In this document: positions 33,755-42,348 of the stretch, in pieces | How positions within the stretch are numbered: position 1 is the first letter of the stretch | Layout: every line of letters starts with the position of its first letter | NCBI RefSeq assembly: GCF_036346105.1 | Contig: NZ_CP107811.1 | Coordinates: forward strand, 6,405,501 to 6,469,500 | DNA: 64,000 nucleotides | Direction of reading: 5' to 3' | Source of the DNA: Streptomyces sp. NBC_00539 | GTDB lineage: Bacteria > Actinomycetota > Actinomycetes > Streptomycetales > Streptomycetaceae | Notes under the pieces: generated by a model | The model's database searches: none | What the model saw: the letters and a program-made list of their open reading frames with translations, nothing else | Told to the model about the DNA's origin: nothing | Position numbers and translations under genes: made by a program

Positions 33755-35976
33755 CCACCCCCACGACCACCCCCGCCCGGCGCTCCTCCCGCCGCAAGCC
33801 CGCGCCCGCCCCCAAGGGACGCACCCCCCGCGCCGTGCGCACCCCCACCGTGCTCCAGATGGAGGCCGTGGAGTGCGGCGCCGCAGCCCTCGCCATGGTG
33901 CTCGGCCACCACGGCCGCTTCGTCCCCCTGGAGGAACTGCGCATCGCCTGCGGCGTCTCCCGCGACGGCTCCCGCGCCGCCAACCTCCTGCGTGCCGCCC
34001 GTGGTTACGGCCTCCAGGCCAAAGGCATGCAGATGGACCTCGCCGCGCTCGCCGGGGTGCGGCCCGCGGCCATCCTCTTCTGGGAGTTCAACCACTACGT
34101 CGTCTACGACGGCATGGGCCGTCGCTTCGGCCGCAGGGGCGTGTACGTCAACGACCCCGCCAAAGGCCGCAGGTTCGTACCGATGGACGAGTTCGACACC
34201 AGCTTCACCGGCGTCGTGCTCACCTTCGAACCCGGTGCGGGCTTCCGCCGCTCCGGCCGCAAGCCCGGCGTCCTGGGCGCCCTGCCCGCCCGGCTGCGCG
34301 GCACGTCCGCCTCGATGCTCGCCGCGGTGCTCTCCAGCCTCCTGCTGGTGGCCGTCGGCGCGACGGTGCCCGCGCTGAGCCGCACGTACATCGACATGTT
34401 CCTGATCGGGGAGCAGACCTCCCTGCTCGGAGTGCTGTTCGCCTCGATGGCGGTGGCCCTGGCCCTCACGGCGGTCCTCACCTGGCTCCAGCAGGCCAAC
34501 CTGCTGCGCGGGCGCATCATCTCCTCCACCCTCGGCAGCGCCCGCTTCCTGCGGCACCTGCTGAGGCTGCCCGTCACGTTCTTCTCCCAACGCAACCCGG
34601 CCGACCTGGTCCAGCGCCTCCAGTCCAACGACGCCGTCGCCGAAACCCTCGCCCGGGACCTGGCCGCCGCAGGGGTCGACGCCGTGGTGGTCGTCCTCTA
34701 CGCCGTGCTGCTGTGGGCCTACGATCCCGGGCTCACCCTCGTCGGCGTACTGATGGCGCTGCTGAACCTGGTGGCGCTGCGGATCGTGATCCGGCTGCGC
34801 GCCACCGGCACCCAGAAGCTGCGCGCGGAGAACGCCCGGCTCACCAACACCTCGTACAGCGGCCTCCAGCTCATCGAGACGATGAAGGCCACCGGCGGCG
34901 AGAACGGCTTCTTCCGGCGCTGGGCGGGCCAGCACGCCGTCACCCTCGACGTGCAGCAGCGGCTCGGCGTACCGAGCGCGTGGCTGGCGATCGTCGCGCC
35001 CACACTGGCCGCGCTCAACAGCGCGTTGATCCTGATGATCGGCGGCCTGCGCGCCGTGGAGGGGCACCTCTCCGTCGGTCTGCTCGTCGCCTTCCAGGCC
35101 CTGGTCACCAGCTTCACCGCCCCCATCACCCGCCTGGGCGGCGTCGCCGGGCGCATCCAGGACTTCGCGGCCGACGTGGCCCGCCTCAAGGACGTCGAGA
35201 ACTTCCCCGTCGACCCGCTGTACTCGCGCCGCGAGCCCCCCGCCGCGACCCGCCGCCTCAGGGGCCACGTGGAGCTGGAGCACGTCACCTTCGGCTACAA
35301 CCCGCTGGACGCCCCGCTGCTCAAGGACTTCTCCCTCACGGTCGGCCCCGGACGGCAGGTCGCGCTCGTCGGGGGCTCCGGCAGCGGCAAGTCCACCGTC
35401 TCGCGGCTGATGTCCGGCCTCCACGCGCCCTGGGAGGGCGTCATCCGCATCGACGGGATGCGGCTGGAGGACATCCCGCGCGGGGCGCTCGCCGCCTCCG
35501 TCTCCTTCGTGGACCAGGACGTCTTCCTCTTCGAGGGGACCATCCGCGACAACGTCGCCCTGTGGGACCCCTCCCTCACGGACGAGGCCGTCATCGCGGC
35601 GCTGCGCGACGCCGCCGTGTACGACGTGGTGGCCCGCCGCGCCGGCGGCATCCACAGCCGCGTCGAGCAGGACGGCCGCAACTTCTCCGGAGGGCAGCGC
35701 CAGCGCCTGGAGATCGCCCGCGCCCTGGTGCGCCGTCCCAGCGTCCTGGTCCTGGACGAGGTGACCAGCGCCCTGGACGCGGCGACCGAACGGATGGTCA
35801 TGGACAGCCTGCGCCGCCGCGGCTGCGCCTGCGTGGTCATCGCCCACCGGCTGAGCACGGTGCGCGACAGCGACGAGATCGTCGTACTGGACCGCGGAAC
35901 GGTCGTGGAACGCGGTCGGCACGAGGAGCTGCTCGCCCGGCAGGGCGCGTACGCCGCACTGGTCAAGGAGCACTGA
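33751..35976 (+). CDS. Peptidase-containing ABC exporter (C39 peptidase, NHLM type)
   Basis: A 741-aa membrane protein that cleaves and exports the GG-leader peptide. The N-terminal C39 domain (~30-160) has Gln36, catalytic Cys42 in VECGAAALAMVL, His115 in FNHYVVYDG and Asp135. Six membrane helices follow (about 185-460), then an ATPase with Walker A GGSGSGKST, signature FSGGQRQRLE and Walker B VLVLDE. All key residues are intact. The GTG start overlaps the adaptor stop (GTGA). It ends directly against the next GTG, so the three export genes form one operon. Confidence 0.93.
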   Translation: MTTPTTTPARRSSRRKPAPAPKGRTPRAVRTPTVLQMEAVECGAAALAMVLGHHGRFVPLEELRIACGVSRDGSRAANLLRAARGYGLQAKGMQMDLAALAGVRPAAILFWEFNHYVVYDGMGRRFGRRGVYVNDPAKGRRFVPMDEFDTSFTGVVLTFEPGAGFRRSGRKPGVLGALPARLRGTSASMLAAVLSSLLLVAVGATVPALSRTYIDMFLIGEQTSLLGVLFASMAVALALTAVLTWLQQANLLRGRIISSTLGSARFLRHLLRLPVTFFSQRNPADLVQRLQSNDAVAETLARDLAAAGVDAVVVVLYAVLLWAYDPGLTLVGVLMALLNLVALRIVIRLRATGTQKLRAENARLTNTSYSGLQLIETMKATGGENGFFRRWAGQHAVTLDVQQRLGVPSAWLAIVAPTLAALNSALILMIGGLRAVEGHLSVGLLVAFQALVTSFTAPITRLGGVAGRIQDFAADVARLKDVENFPVDPLYSRREPPAATRRLRGHVELEHVTFGYNPLDAPLLKDFSLTVGPGRQVALVGGSGSGKSTVSRLMSGLHAPWEGVIRIDGMRLEDIPRGALAASVSFVDQDVFLFEGTIRDNVALWDPSLTDEAVIAALRDAAVYDVVARRAGGIHSRVEQDGRNFSGGQRQRLEIARALVRRPSVLVLDEVTSALDAATERMVMDSLRRRGCACVVIAHRLSTVRDSDEIVVLDRGTVVERGRHEELLARQGAYAALVKEH

Positions 35977-38844
35977 GTGACCACCACGTGGCAGACGCAG
36001 GCCGCACCCGATCCCGTCGTCGCCGCCCTCGCAGCCGTCGGTTCCCCCGTCGACTGCACGGGCCTGCGCAGCCTCTCCCTGGAGGGCCCGCTCGTGCTGT
36101 GGCTCGTGGAGGACGGCGCGCTGGACCTGTTCGCCGTCGACGCCGCACTGGAGGGGCACTGGCACTTCCTGGGCCGGCTGGAGGAAGGGTCCCTGCTGCT
36201 GGGCCCGGCCGACGGCTGCGTGCACACCCTGGTCGGCAGGCCCGTGCACGGCTGCCGGCTCCGCCGCATCGAGCTGCGCGAACTCGTGCGCCCCGAGTTC
36301 GCGGGCGCGGGAAACGCCCAGGACGGGTCCTGGGGGTGGTACGCCGACCACAGCGGGTACGGCCTGCCCGGCGGGACCCTGAGCCCCCTCGAAGAGGCTT
36401 TCGCACTGGGTGTCGGGCGCGGACTGCGCGTCCTGTACCAGGCGCCGCTGGAGAGCCGGACCAGCACCGGCCCGGGCCGTGACGACGACGTCCTGTGGAT
36501 GCAGATCACCCCCGGCAGCGTGCAGTACGGGGCGGCGTACGAGGGCCACGGCATGGCCGGAGCGCTCCTCGTCGACGGGGCGATGTGGCAGGGCATGGTC
36601 GACCAGCAGTACCGGCTGCTGTACGCCCTGGACCGGTGGATCGAGCAACTGGAGCAGGCCCATGAGGACCGCACGGCCGCCGGCATCGAGGCCGGCGAGG
36701 CGGCCCGCACCCAGGCGGACCGGGCCCTGCTCGCCTCCATCGGACGCACCGGCAGGGGCGGCCGTCCCCACCGGCCCGCGAGCGACGACGCGACCCTCGC
36801 CGTGTGCCGCCTGGTCGCCCACGACGCCGGCATCACGCTCCGCGAACCGGGCACGGCGGCCCCCGGCCCCGAGGGGACGGACCCCCTCGAACGCATCGCG
36901 CTCGCCTCGCGGATCCGTACCCGGCCCGTCAAGCTCGCCGGCCGCTGGTGGCGCGAGAACTGCGGGCCCCTGGTGGCCCGCCGCACCGAGGACCGGTCAC
37001 CGGTCGCGCTGCTGTGGCGGCGCGGCGGATACACCGCCGTCGACCCCGCCACCGGCATCCGCGAACGCGTCGGCAAGGCGCACGCCGCCGCCTTCGAACC
37101 CGGCGCCGTGATGCTGTGCCGCCCGCTGCCCGACGGCAAGCCGAGCCTGGCCGCGCTGGTCCGCTTCGGCATCCGCGGGACGGGCCGGGACCTGCGCAGC
37201 CTCGTCCTGGGCGGCCTCGTCGCGGTGGGACTGGGGGCGCTCGTGCCACTGGCCACCGGCCGGGTGCTCGGCACGTACGTCCCCCAGGGCGAAGGCGGCC
37301 TCATCGTGCAGAGCGCCATGGCGCTCATCGCGACCAGCACCGTGTCGGGCGCCTTCATGCTGCTCCAGAACATCAGCGTGCTGCGCATCGAGGGCCGTAT
37401 CGAAGCCACCTTGCAGCCCGCCGTGTGGGACCGGCTGCTGCGACTGCCGGTGACCTTCTTCGCCGGCCGCTCCACCGGCGAACTGGCCGGCGCCGCTCTC
37501 GGGATCAGCTCCATCCGCCGGGCGGTGTCCGGCATCGGCGCGGTATCCGTGCAGGCGTCCGCCGTCGCCGCGATGAACCTCGTCCTGCTGCTCGTCTACA
37601 GCGTGCCGCTGGCGCTGGTGGCGCTCGCCATGCTGCTCGTCATCGCCGCCGTGTTCCTGGGCCTGGGCCTGTGGCAACTGCGCTACCAGCGACGGCTGGT
37701 CAAACTCGGCAACAAACTGGGCAACCAGGCGTTCCAGACCCTTCGCGGCCTGCCCAAACTGCGCGTGGCCGCCGCCGAGAGCTTCGCCTACGCCGCCTGG
37801 GCGCGGGAGTTCGCCCGGACCCGCGAGCTGCAGCAGCGCATCGGCCGCATCAAGAACGCCGTCACCGTCCTCAACGCGGTGTGCCTGCCGGTGTGTTCCC
37901 TCGTGATGTTCATGCTGCTGGCCGGCCCGGCCCGGGGCAGCATGTCCGCGAGCGGGTTCCTCACCTTCAGCACCGCCGTGACGATGATGCTGTCCGCGGT
38001 GACGCAGCTGACCGGCGCGCTCCTGTCGGCTGCCGCCGTGCAGCCGATGTTCGAGGAGGTCAAGCCGATCCTGGACGCGAGCCCCGAAGTGCGCAGCTCC
38101 GGCATCCGGCCGGGAACGCTCGGCGGCGCCATCGAGGTGAAGAACCTCTCCTACCGGTATGCCGACGACGGTCCGCTCGTCCTCGACGACGTGTCGCTGT
38201 CCGTGCGGCCGGGGGAGTTCGTCGCGATCGTCGGTGCCAGCGGCTGCGGCAAGTCGACCCTGCTGCGCCTGCTCATCGGCTTCGACGCGCCCGCCTCCGG
38301 CAGCGTGCTCTACGACGGCCAGGACCTGGCGGCGCTCGACCAGGCGGCCGTACGCCGCCAGTGCGGTGTCGTCCTGCAGAACGCCCAGCCGCTGTCCGGC
38401 TCCCTCCTCGACTGCATCGGCGGCGCCGAGACGTGTTCGCTGGAGGAGGCGTGGGAGGCGGCAGCGCGGGCGGGCCTGGCCGAGGACATCAAGGCCATGC
38501 CGATGGGCATGCACACGGTGCTCTCCGACGGCGGCGGCACCGTCTCCGGCGGCCAGCGCCAACGGCTGATGATCGCCCAGGCCCTCCTGCGCAAACCGCG
38601 CATCCTCTTCCTGGACGAGGCCACCAGCGCGCTCGACAACGCGGCCCAGAGGGTGGTGATCGAGTCCACGCGCGCCGAGCGCTGCACCCGCATCGTGATC
38701 GCCCACCGGCTGTCCACGATCATGGACGCCGACCGGGTGATCGTGATGTCCGAGGGGCGGATCGCCCAGCAGGGCGCGCCCGCGGAACTCCTCGCCGACA
38801 CGGACGGCCCGTTCCACGACCTGGTGCGCCGCCAGGTCGGCTGA
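35977..38844 (+). CDS. NHLM-type second ABC transporter protein with long N-terminal domain
   Basis: A 955-aa protein. The first ~385 residues are a soluble domain typical of the NHLM second ABC component, whose function is unknown. Then come about six membrane helices (~400-670) and an ATPase with Walker A GASGCGKST, signature VSGGQRQRLMIAQ and Walker B ILFLDEATSALD. There is no C39 domain. The GTG start touches the TGA of the upstream gene (TGAGTG). The pair of ABC proteins probably assembles as a heterodimeric exporter. Confidence 0.9.
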   Translation: MTTTWQTQAAPDPVVAALAAVGSPVDCTGLRSLSLEGPLVLWLVEDGALDLFAVDAALEGHWHFLGRLEEGSLLLGPADGCVHTLVGRPVHGCRLRRIELRELVRPEFAGAGNAQDGSWGWYADHSGYGLPGGTLSPLEEAFALGVGRGLRVLYQAPLESRTSTGPGRDDDVLWMQITPGSVQYGAAYEGHGMAGALLVDGAMWQGMVDQQYRLLYALDRWIEQLEQAHEDRTAAGIEAGEAARTQADRALLASIGRTGRGGRPHRPASDDATLAVCRLVAHDAGITLREPGTAAPGPEGTDPLERIALASRIRTRPVKLAGRWWRENCGPLVARRTEDRSPVALLWRRGGYTAVDPATGIRERVGKAHAAAFEPGAVMLCRPLPDGKPSLAALVRFGIRGTGRDLRSLVLGGLVAVGLGALVPLATGRVLGTYVPQGEGGLIVQSAMALIATSTVSGAFMLLQNISVLRIEGRIEATLQPAVWDRLLRLPVTFFAGRSTGELAGAALGISSIRRAVSGIGAVSVQASAVAAMNLVLLLVYSVPLALVALAMLLVIAAVFLGLGLWQLRYQRRLVKLGNKLGNQAFQTLRGLPKLRVAAAESFAYAAWAREFARTRELQQRIGRIKNAVTVLNAVCLPVCSLVMFMLLAGPARGSMSASGFLTFSTAVTMMLSAVTQLTGALLSAAAVQPMFEEVKPILDASPEVRSSGIRPGTLGGAIEVKNLSYRYADDGPLVLDDVSLSVRPGEFVAIVGASGCGKSTLLRLLIGFDAPASGSVLYDGQDLAALDQAAVRRQCGVVLQNAQPLSGSLLDCIGGAETCSLEEAWEAAARAGLAEDIKAMPMGMHTVLSDGGGTVSGGQRQRLMIAQALLRKPRILFLDEATSALDNAAQRVVIESTRAERCTRIVIAHRLSTIMDADRVIVMSEGRIAQQGAPAELLADTDGPFHDLVRRQVG

Positions 38845-38889
38845 CCTGCCCCGAGCCGGCCGTCCGGCGGTGTCTGCCACAACCGCCGC

Positions 38890-39370
38890 ATGGCCGAGCA
38901 CGACGCCGGACGCGGTTACCTGCTGGACAACCGGCAGTCCGGGGCGGGTGTCCGCTTCGACGCCCTCGCGGAGCTGTTCGACCCGGTGACCTTCCGGCAC
39001 GTCGACCGCCGTGCAACCGCTGCTGTGCCCCGACGAATCGGGCCCCGAACAGCGCCTCGCCAACCGGTTGCGGTCCGGATTCCGCACCCTGATGGCCGCG
39101 CGCGGCGCCGACCTCTCGTACGGGCGCACCCTGCCCAGGGTGCTGCGCGAAGCCGGGCTGGCGGACGTACAGGCCGACGCGTACTTCCCGATCACCTCGC
39201 CGGCGTGCGCCGTGCTGGAGGACGCCACCGTCCGGCAGATCCGGCACGGTCTGGTGGCAGAAGGACTCGCCACCGACGAGGAGATCGACCGCCACCTGGC
39301 GAACGTCGCCGCTGGGCGGCTGGACCTGGCCACCGCTCCGCTGGTCTCCGCGTGGGGCCGCCGTCCGTAA
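38890..39370 (+). pseudogene. SAM-dependent methyltransferase remnant with internal deletion and frame change
   Basis: The first ~40 codons (ATG 38890, with GYLLDNRQSGAGVRFDALAE and FDPVTFRHVDR) read as the start of a class I methyltransferase. From about 39010 the +1 frame encodes the C-terminal part (LLCPDESGPEQRLANRLR, then DLSYGRTLPRVLREAGLADV and LDLATAPLVSAWG). The central Rossmann region with the GxGxG cofactor motif is missing. This is best explained by a deletion of roughly 100-150 codons that also shifted the frame. The 119-aa frame at 39011 is not a functional enzyme. It may be a decayed neighbour of the peptide locus or unrelated. Confidence 0.7.
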
Positions 39371-39414
39371 CCGCCAGTGGTCGCGCCGCCGTCTCCGGGC
39401 CGGCGCCGGTCCCC

Positions 39415-39756
39415 TCAGTCCCCGCGCCGCCGCAGGTCGAGCATGTCCAGCAGCGAGGCCAGGTCGTCGGGGCCGGTGGTGCGGGACTCGACCGCCTCCT
39501 GCGCCCGCTCGCGAGGGTCGGTCCCGCCGGGGGACGCGTCCCCGCGCCGGAGCCGGCCGGTGGCGGCCGCCGGTCCACCCCGGCCGATGGAGCGCGCCCG
39601 CGCTTCACAGGCGCTCGCGCAGACGGCGGCTCCGCCCGCCGTCCGGCGGCGCCGCGCGCTGCGGGTGACGGCGGCCAGGGCCCGCGCCCACAGGGGCGGG
39701 CCGGGCGCGGCGGGCCGGGGGGACCCGGGCCTGGCGGTGTCGCGGTCGTCTGCCAC
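39415..39756 (-). CDS. Small hypothetical protein downstream of DoxX-like gene
   Basis: A 113-aa frame from GTG 39756, 5 bp after the DoxX-like gene's stop. It has an Arg/Ala-rich middle and an acidic amphipathic end (DDLASLLDMLDLRRRGD). No ribosome site is clear, so translation would rely on coupling. It could be a chance frame. Confidence 0.4.
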   Translation of the reverse strand: MADDRDTARPGSPRPAAPGPPLWARALAAVTRSARRRRTAGGAAVCASACEARARSIGRGGPAAATGRLRRGDASPGGTDPRERAQEAVESRTTGPDDLASLLDMLDLRRRGD

Positions 39757-39761
39757 GGGGC

Positions 39762-40292
39762 TCAGCGGGAACCGTGCGCCGCGGCCTTGACGCGGGCGGT
39801 GGTACTCGCCGCGGCCGCCTCGACGGGGCGGCGGACGGCCCGCACCGGATGCCGGTGGTCGAGCGCGTGCCGGGACCGGTAGGCGAGCGAGGGCTTGCCG
39901 TGGGTGTCCGCGGCGGCGATGAGCAGCCCTCCCAGTGCGGAGAGGTCCGTCATGAAGTGGGCGCGCCGGCGTGCACGCTCCTCCGGGTCCTCCACCGTCC
40001 AGAAGGCGTGGTCGATGAGGGTGGTCGGTACCAGGGTGGCGGCGAGCGTCAGCGCGGCCAGACGGGGCGCACGCCCCGTCGCGAACAGCAGGCCGGCCCC
40101 GGCCTGGACCGCGCTGTTGACGCGTACCAGTTTCATCGGGTCCCCGGCGAACGCCGGGATGCGTTTCCCGACCGCCCGTACGACGGGTTGGGCGAGTTCC
40201 GCCACGGCCTCGGGGCGGCGCAGGGTGCGCAGCCCGCCGGTGACGAACGGGGCGGCCAGCAGGGGGCGGGCGAGCTTTCGAAGGACAGCCAT
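39762..40292 (-). CDS. DoxX-family membrane protein
   Basis: A 176-aa protein with four hydrophobic segments, including VNSAVQAGAGLLFATG and LAALTLAATLVPTTLIDHAFW, which are typical of DoxX-like proteins. The C-terminal tail is basic. The start is ATG 40292. It lies 75 bp downstream of the aldehyde dehydrogenase on the same strand and is probably co-transcribed. DoxX proteins are linked to redox balance; the precise role here is unknown. Confidence 0.8.
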   Translation of the reverse strand: MAVLRKLARPLLAAPFVTGGLRTLRRPEAVAELAQPVVRAVGKRIPAFAGDPMKLVRVNSAVQAGAGLLFATGRAPRLAALTLAATLVPTTLIDHAFWTVEDPEERARRRAHFMTDLSALGGLLIAAADTHGKPSLAYRSRHALDHRHPVRAVRRPVEAAAASTTARVKAAAHGSR

Positions 40293-40366
40293 GCCACCCG
40301 GGTGCCCCGGCTCGGCGCGTCCATCCGGCCGGATCGCTCGAGCGCACCGGCGGGCCGGCCCCGGCG

Positions 40367-41686
40367 TCAGTTCAGGGGCTTGTCCAGAACGGCCTTGCGG
40401 TGGCTGAACGTGTCCAGGGAGTAGCGGCCGTGGTAGCTGCCCATGCCGCTCTCGCCCACCCCGCCGAAGGGCAGGTCGGAGATCGTGAGGTGGGCCACGG
40501 GCAGTCCGAACGTCAGGCCGCCCGAGGAGGTCTCCCGGGTCAGTCGCTTGCGCGTGGTGTCGGATTCGGTGAAGGCGTACAGCGCCAGGGGCTTGTCCCG
40601 GTCGCGGATAAAGGCGATGGCCTCGTCCAGTCCGGGCACCTCGACCACCGGCAGGATCGGGCCGAAGATCTCCTCGCGCATGACGGGGGAGTCGGGCGCC
40701 ACCTCCGCCAGGACCGTCGGGGCGATGTAGCGGTCGGCGCGGTCGTGGGTGCCGCCGGTGACGACGCGGCCGGAATCGAGCAGGCCCGTCAGCCGGTCGA
40801 AGTGCCGCTCGTTGATGATCCGGCCGTAGTCCGGGGACGTCGCGGGGTCGTCCCCGTACATCGCGCGCACGGCCTCGGCCAGGGCCTTCTCCAGTTCCCT
40901 GGCGGTCTCGGGGTCGGTCAGGACGTAGTCGGGAGCGACACACGTCTGGCCGGCGTTCATGAACTTGGTGGACGCCAGCCGGGCCGCCACGACGCCCAGG
41001 TCCGTGCCGCGGTCGACGAAGGCGGGCGACTTGCCGCCGAGTTCGAGCGTGACGGGCGTGAGGTTCTCGGCGGCGGCCCGCATGACGACCCGGCCGACCC
41101 GGCCGTTGCCCGTGTAGAAGATGTGGTCGAACCGCTGCGCCAGCAGGTCGGTGGTCTCGGCCACCGCGCCCTCCACGACGGCCACCGCCTCGCGGTCCAG
41201 GTAGCGCGGCAGGAGACCGGCGACGGCGCGGGAGGTGGCGGGCGCCAGTTCGCTGGGTTTGACGACGACGCAGTTGCCGGCGGCCAGCGCGCCGACGACC
41301 GGGGAGAGCAGCAGCTGGACGGGGTAGTTCCAGGGGGCGATGACGAGCACCACGCCGAGCGGGTCCTGCACGGTGTGGGCGACGGCGGGGCTGAGCCGCT
41401 CGGGTACCGGGGCCGGCTGCGGCTGCAGCCACTGCGCCAGGTGCTCCAGGGTGTGGTCGATCTCCCGCACGGTGAAGTCGATCTCGGTGCGGTAGGCCTC
41501 CGCGCGGCTCTTGCCGAGGTCGCCGTGGAGCGCGGCGGCCAGCTCGTCACCCCGCTCGGTCAGCAGCGTCCGTAGCGCTTCGAGCTGGCCGGTGCGCCAC
41601 GCCAGGCACTTCGTCCGGCCGGTGTCGAAGGCGGCGCGCAGCCGTGCGACGACGTCCGCGGGCTTTTCCTGGGGCTGGTCCGACAT
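40367..41686 (-). CDS. Aldehyde dehydrogenase family protein (class 3-like)
   Basis: A 439-aa NAD(P)-dependent enzyme. APWNYPVQLLLSPVVGALAAGN forms part of the cofactor site, general-base Glu lies in LELGGKSP, the nucleophile Cys in MNAGQTCVAPDYVL, and EEIFGPILPV near the C terminus. The short length and C-terminal LPFGGVGESGMGSYHG point to the ALDH3 group, which oxidises long-chain or aromatic aldehydes. ATG 41686 has an AGGAG site 6 bases upstream. The MarR gene lies just upstream on the same strand (42-bp gap), so it probably controls this operon. Confidence 0.9.
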   Translation of the reverse strand: MSDQPQEKPADVVARLRAAFDTGRTKCLAWRTGQLEALRTLLTERGDELAAALHGDLGKSRAEAYRTEIDFTVREIDHTLEHLAQWLQPQPAPVPERLSPAVAHTVQDPLGVVLVIAPWNYPVQLLLSPVVGALAAGNCVVVKPSELAPATSRAVAGLLPRYLDREAVAVVEGAVAETTDLLAQRFDHIFYTGNGRVGRVVMRAAAENLTPVTLELGGKSPAFVDRGTDLGVVAARLASTKFMNAGQTCVAPDYVLTDPETARELEKALAEAVRAMYGDDPATSPDYGRIINERHFDRLTGLLDSGRVVTGGTHDRADRYIAPTVLAEVAPDSPVMREEIFGPILPVVEVPGLDEAIAFIRDRDKPLALYAFTESDTTRKRLTRETSSGGLTFGLPVAHLTISDLPFGGVGESGMGSYHGRYSLDTFSHRKAVLDKPLN

Positions 41687-41728
41687 GCGTGTCTCCTGGG
41701 GTAGCACGGGTTCCGATGTATTTAGCAA

Positions 41729-42232
41729 CTAATTACCGGGCGGCATTCCCGGCGGGTGCGCGGGCCGCTCGTGAGCGGGCTGCTCGTTGTAGCGGAGCAG
41801 GTAGGCGGCGAAGCGGTCGAGGTCGTCGGGGTGCCAGTCCGCGAGCCGCTCGTCGAACATGGCCCGCCGCTCCCTGACCGTCCTCGCCAGGGTCGCGGCG
41901 CCCGCGGGGGAGAGTTCCAGTACGTGTACCCGATGGTCCTCCGGGTCGGTGCGCCGCACCACCAGCCCGGCCCGCTCCAGGGCGGCGACCTGGCGGCTCA
42001 CCGTCGACTTGTCCAGCGCGTAGTGGGCGGCGAGGTCGGAGGCCCGGCAGCCGGCGCGCTCCTCCAGATGGCTGAGCAAGGTGAACGACACCAAGGAGAG
42101 TTCTGGGTGCATCCGCGCGGCTGCCGACCGGGCCCGCCGGGCGAACGCGGTCATCTCGCGCTGAATCGTTTCGACGGCGGCTGCCCGGCGCTCGTCTTCG
42201 GGCCGGGCGGCGCCTGCTGTGTCCGTGGTCAC
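41729..42232 (-). CDS. MarR-family transcriptional regulator
   Basis: A 167-aa winged-helix protein. LSLVSFTLLSHLEERAGCRASDLAAHYALDKSTVSRQV and the wing RTDPEDHRVHVLELSPAG are typical MarR features. GTG 42232 has an AAGGAGG site 5 bases upstream. It faces the permease gene at 42349 across two similar dyads and is followed by aldehyde dehydrogenase and DoxX genes. It probably represses both directions. Confidence 0.9.
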   Translation of the reverse strand: MTTDTAGAARPEDERRAAAVETIQREMTAFARRARSAAARMHPELSLVSFTLLSHLEERAGCRASDLAAHYALDKSTVSRQVAALERAGLVVRRTDPEDHRVHVLELSPAGAATLARTVRERRAMFDERLADWHPDDLDRFAAYLLRYNEQPAHERPAHPPGMPPGN

Positions 42233-42250
42233 GCCGACCTCCTTCCGTCT

Positions 42251-42292
42251 AGTTGTATAGTACAACTGTAAGGGAAGTTGTATATGCCAACT
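42251..42292. promoter_or_regulatory. Tandem MarR operators between divergent genes
   Basis: AGTTGTATAGTACAACT (42251-42267) is a perfect dyad with 7-bp arms. AGTTGTATATGCCAACT (42276-42292) is a weaker copy with 5-bp arms (AGTTG/CAACT). The centres are 25 bp apart, and both lie in the AT-rich gap between the MarR gene and the permease gene. Confidence 0.8.
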
Positions 42293-42348
42293 ATATTTGG
42301 CGGCCGCGGGGCCCGCCCCGCCGCCCGCCGACACCGGAGGTCTGTCGC

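Noticed and set aside
33276-36482. 1068-aa plus-strand frame inside the export operon
   Set aside because: Out-of-frame shadow, extremely Arg/Pro-rich; the true frames carry Walker and C39 motifs.
33475-36822. 1115-aa minus-strand frame over the exporter genes
   Set aside because: Antisense shadow without motifs, rich in Gly/Glu/Val/His from complementing GC-rich codons.
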